A stretch of DNA of 27,800 nt from positions 1 to 27,800 of the forward strand of contig JAIPMN010005165.1 in NCBI GenBank assembly GCA_020650975.1, in the 5' to 3' direction. Origin of the DNA: Apostichopus californicus (lineage: Eukaryota > Echinodermata > Holothuroidea > Aspidochirotida > Stichopodidae). This document shows positions 27,488 to 27,800 of this stretch, piece by piece; within the stretch, counting starts at the first letter, position 1, and every line of letters starts with the position of its first letter. The position numbers and the translations under genes are program-made. The notes beneath the pieces were generated by a model. The model was not told the DNA's origin and did not search any database. It worked only from the letters and a program-made list of their open reading frames with translations.

Positions 27488-27800
27488 AAGAGTTGGAGAC
27501 AGGTCGACTTCTCTTGGAGCATGTCAATTAGTTCAAGGCCGGGACGCTGACCGCAGGTGAAAGGTCTCATTTCAAAATTTGTCAATATTATTCGATGGAA
27601 GTATCAGTTCAGAGTACTTATTCCAATCATAATATGTTCTCAGGTACAAAGCCAACTTTTAGGAAACTTTGGAAACTCACTACAAATGCAGTTCTTTAAA
27701 GCAGCAATTTGCGTTGATTCTCGAGATTTTCCAATCCTAGGATATTATATGATACTATACCAATGAAGTAAACTAAGCTAACTGAAAAGTTTCAACTCAA

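Larger units (their letters stand above)
23809..27800. other. Right-hand 4 kb without recognised exon
   Basis: The upstream PSMD1 exons should lie in this direction. I looked on the minus strand for the block preceding SPDQCPSVV (human DKDPILRRSGMY and VRRAAVESLGFILFR) and saw nothing like it. The stretch holds a G4-prone tract, the third partial copy of a duplicated block, a degenerate ~180-bp repeat, G12 at 27101-27112 and AT-rich unique sequence. No RNA gene recognised. Confidence 0.5.

Overview
The window is eukaryotic nuclear DNA, almost certainly from a metazoan and probably a marine invertebrate. The clues are AT-rich, intron-dense genes with GT-AG introns, tRNA-derived SINEs, an L2/CR1-like LINE tail, many minisatellites and long G homopolymers. 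I cannot fix the phylum; an echinoderm-like deuterostome is a guess. There is no operon, CRISPR array, rRNA gene or sign of a prokaryotic or viral system.

Two conserved housekeeping genes converge tail to tail. On the + strand, ALG9 (ER alpha-1,2-mannosyltransferase of N-glycan precursor assembly) appears complete: 17 coding exons from 1978 to 13175, joining in phase into a 587-residue protein. On the - strand, seven exons between 23375 and 17072 encode the C-terminal 376 residues of PSMD1/Rpn2, the large scaffold subunit of the 19S proteasome base. Its N-terminal ~600 residues lie beyond the right edge or behind an intron longer than 4.4 kb. The two genes share no pathway beyond general ER protein quality control, so their adjacency is probably incidental.

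Layout: 1-1977, upstream sequence with a striking pair of perfect palindromes near 1.1 kb. 1978-13175, ALG9, whose introns hold a five-copy 76-bp repeat, two SINE copies, a LINE fragment, a triplicated exon end with splice donor, and two minisatellites. 13176-17071, intergenic sequence with the likely 3' UTRs of both genes, an old interspersed repeat rich in nuclear-receptor half-sites, and a 0.4-kb inverted-repeat element. 17072-23375, PSMD1 3' exons, with a third full-length SINE, a 33-bp triplet repeat touching a splice donor, degenerate minisatellites and G-rich blocks. 23376-27800, no recognisable exon, but duplicated blocks, a G4-prone tract and a degenerate ~180-bp tandem repeat.

The most interesting items are: the SINE family, with an invariant C(UUCG)G hairpin next to a switchable stem; the triplicated ALG9 splice donor; an open 62-codon read-through tail inside ALG9; the twin palindromes; and an altered PSMD1 C-terminus at the Rpn13-docking site. 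I found no convincing wholly new biological system.
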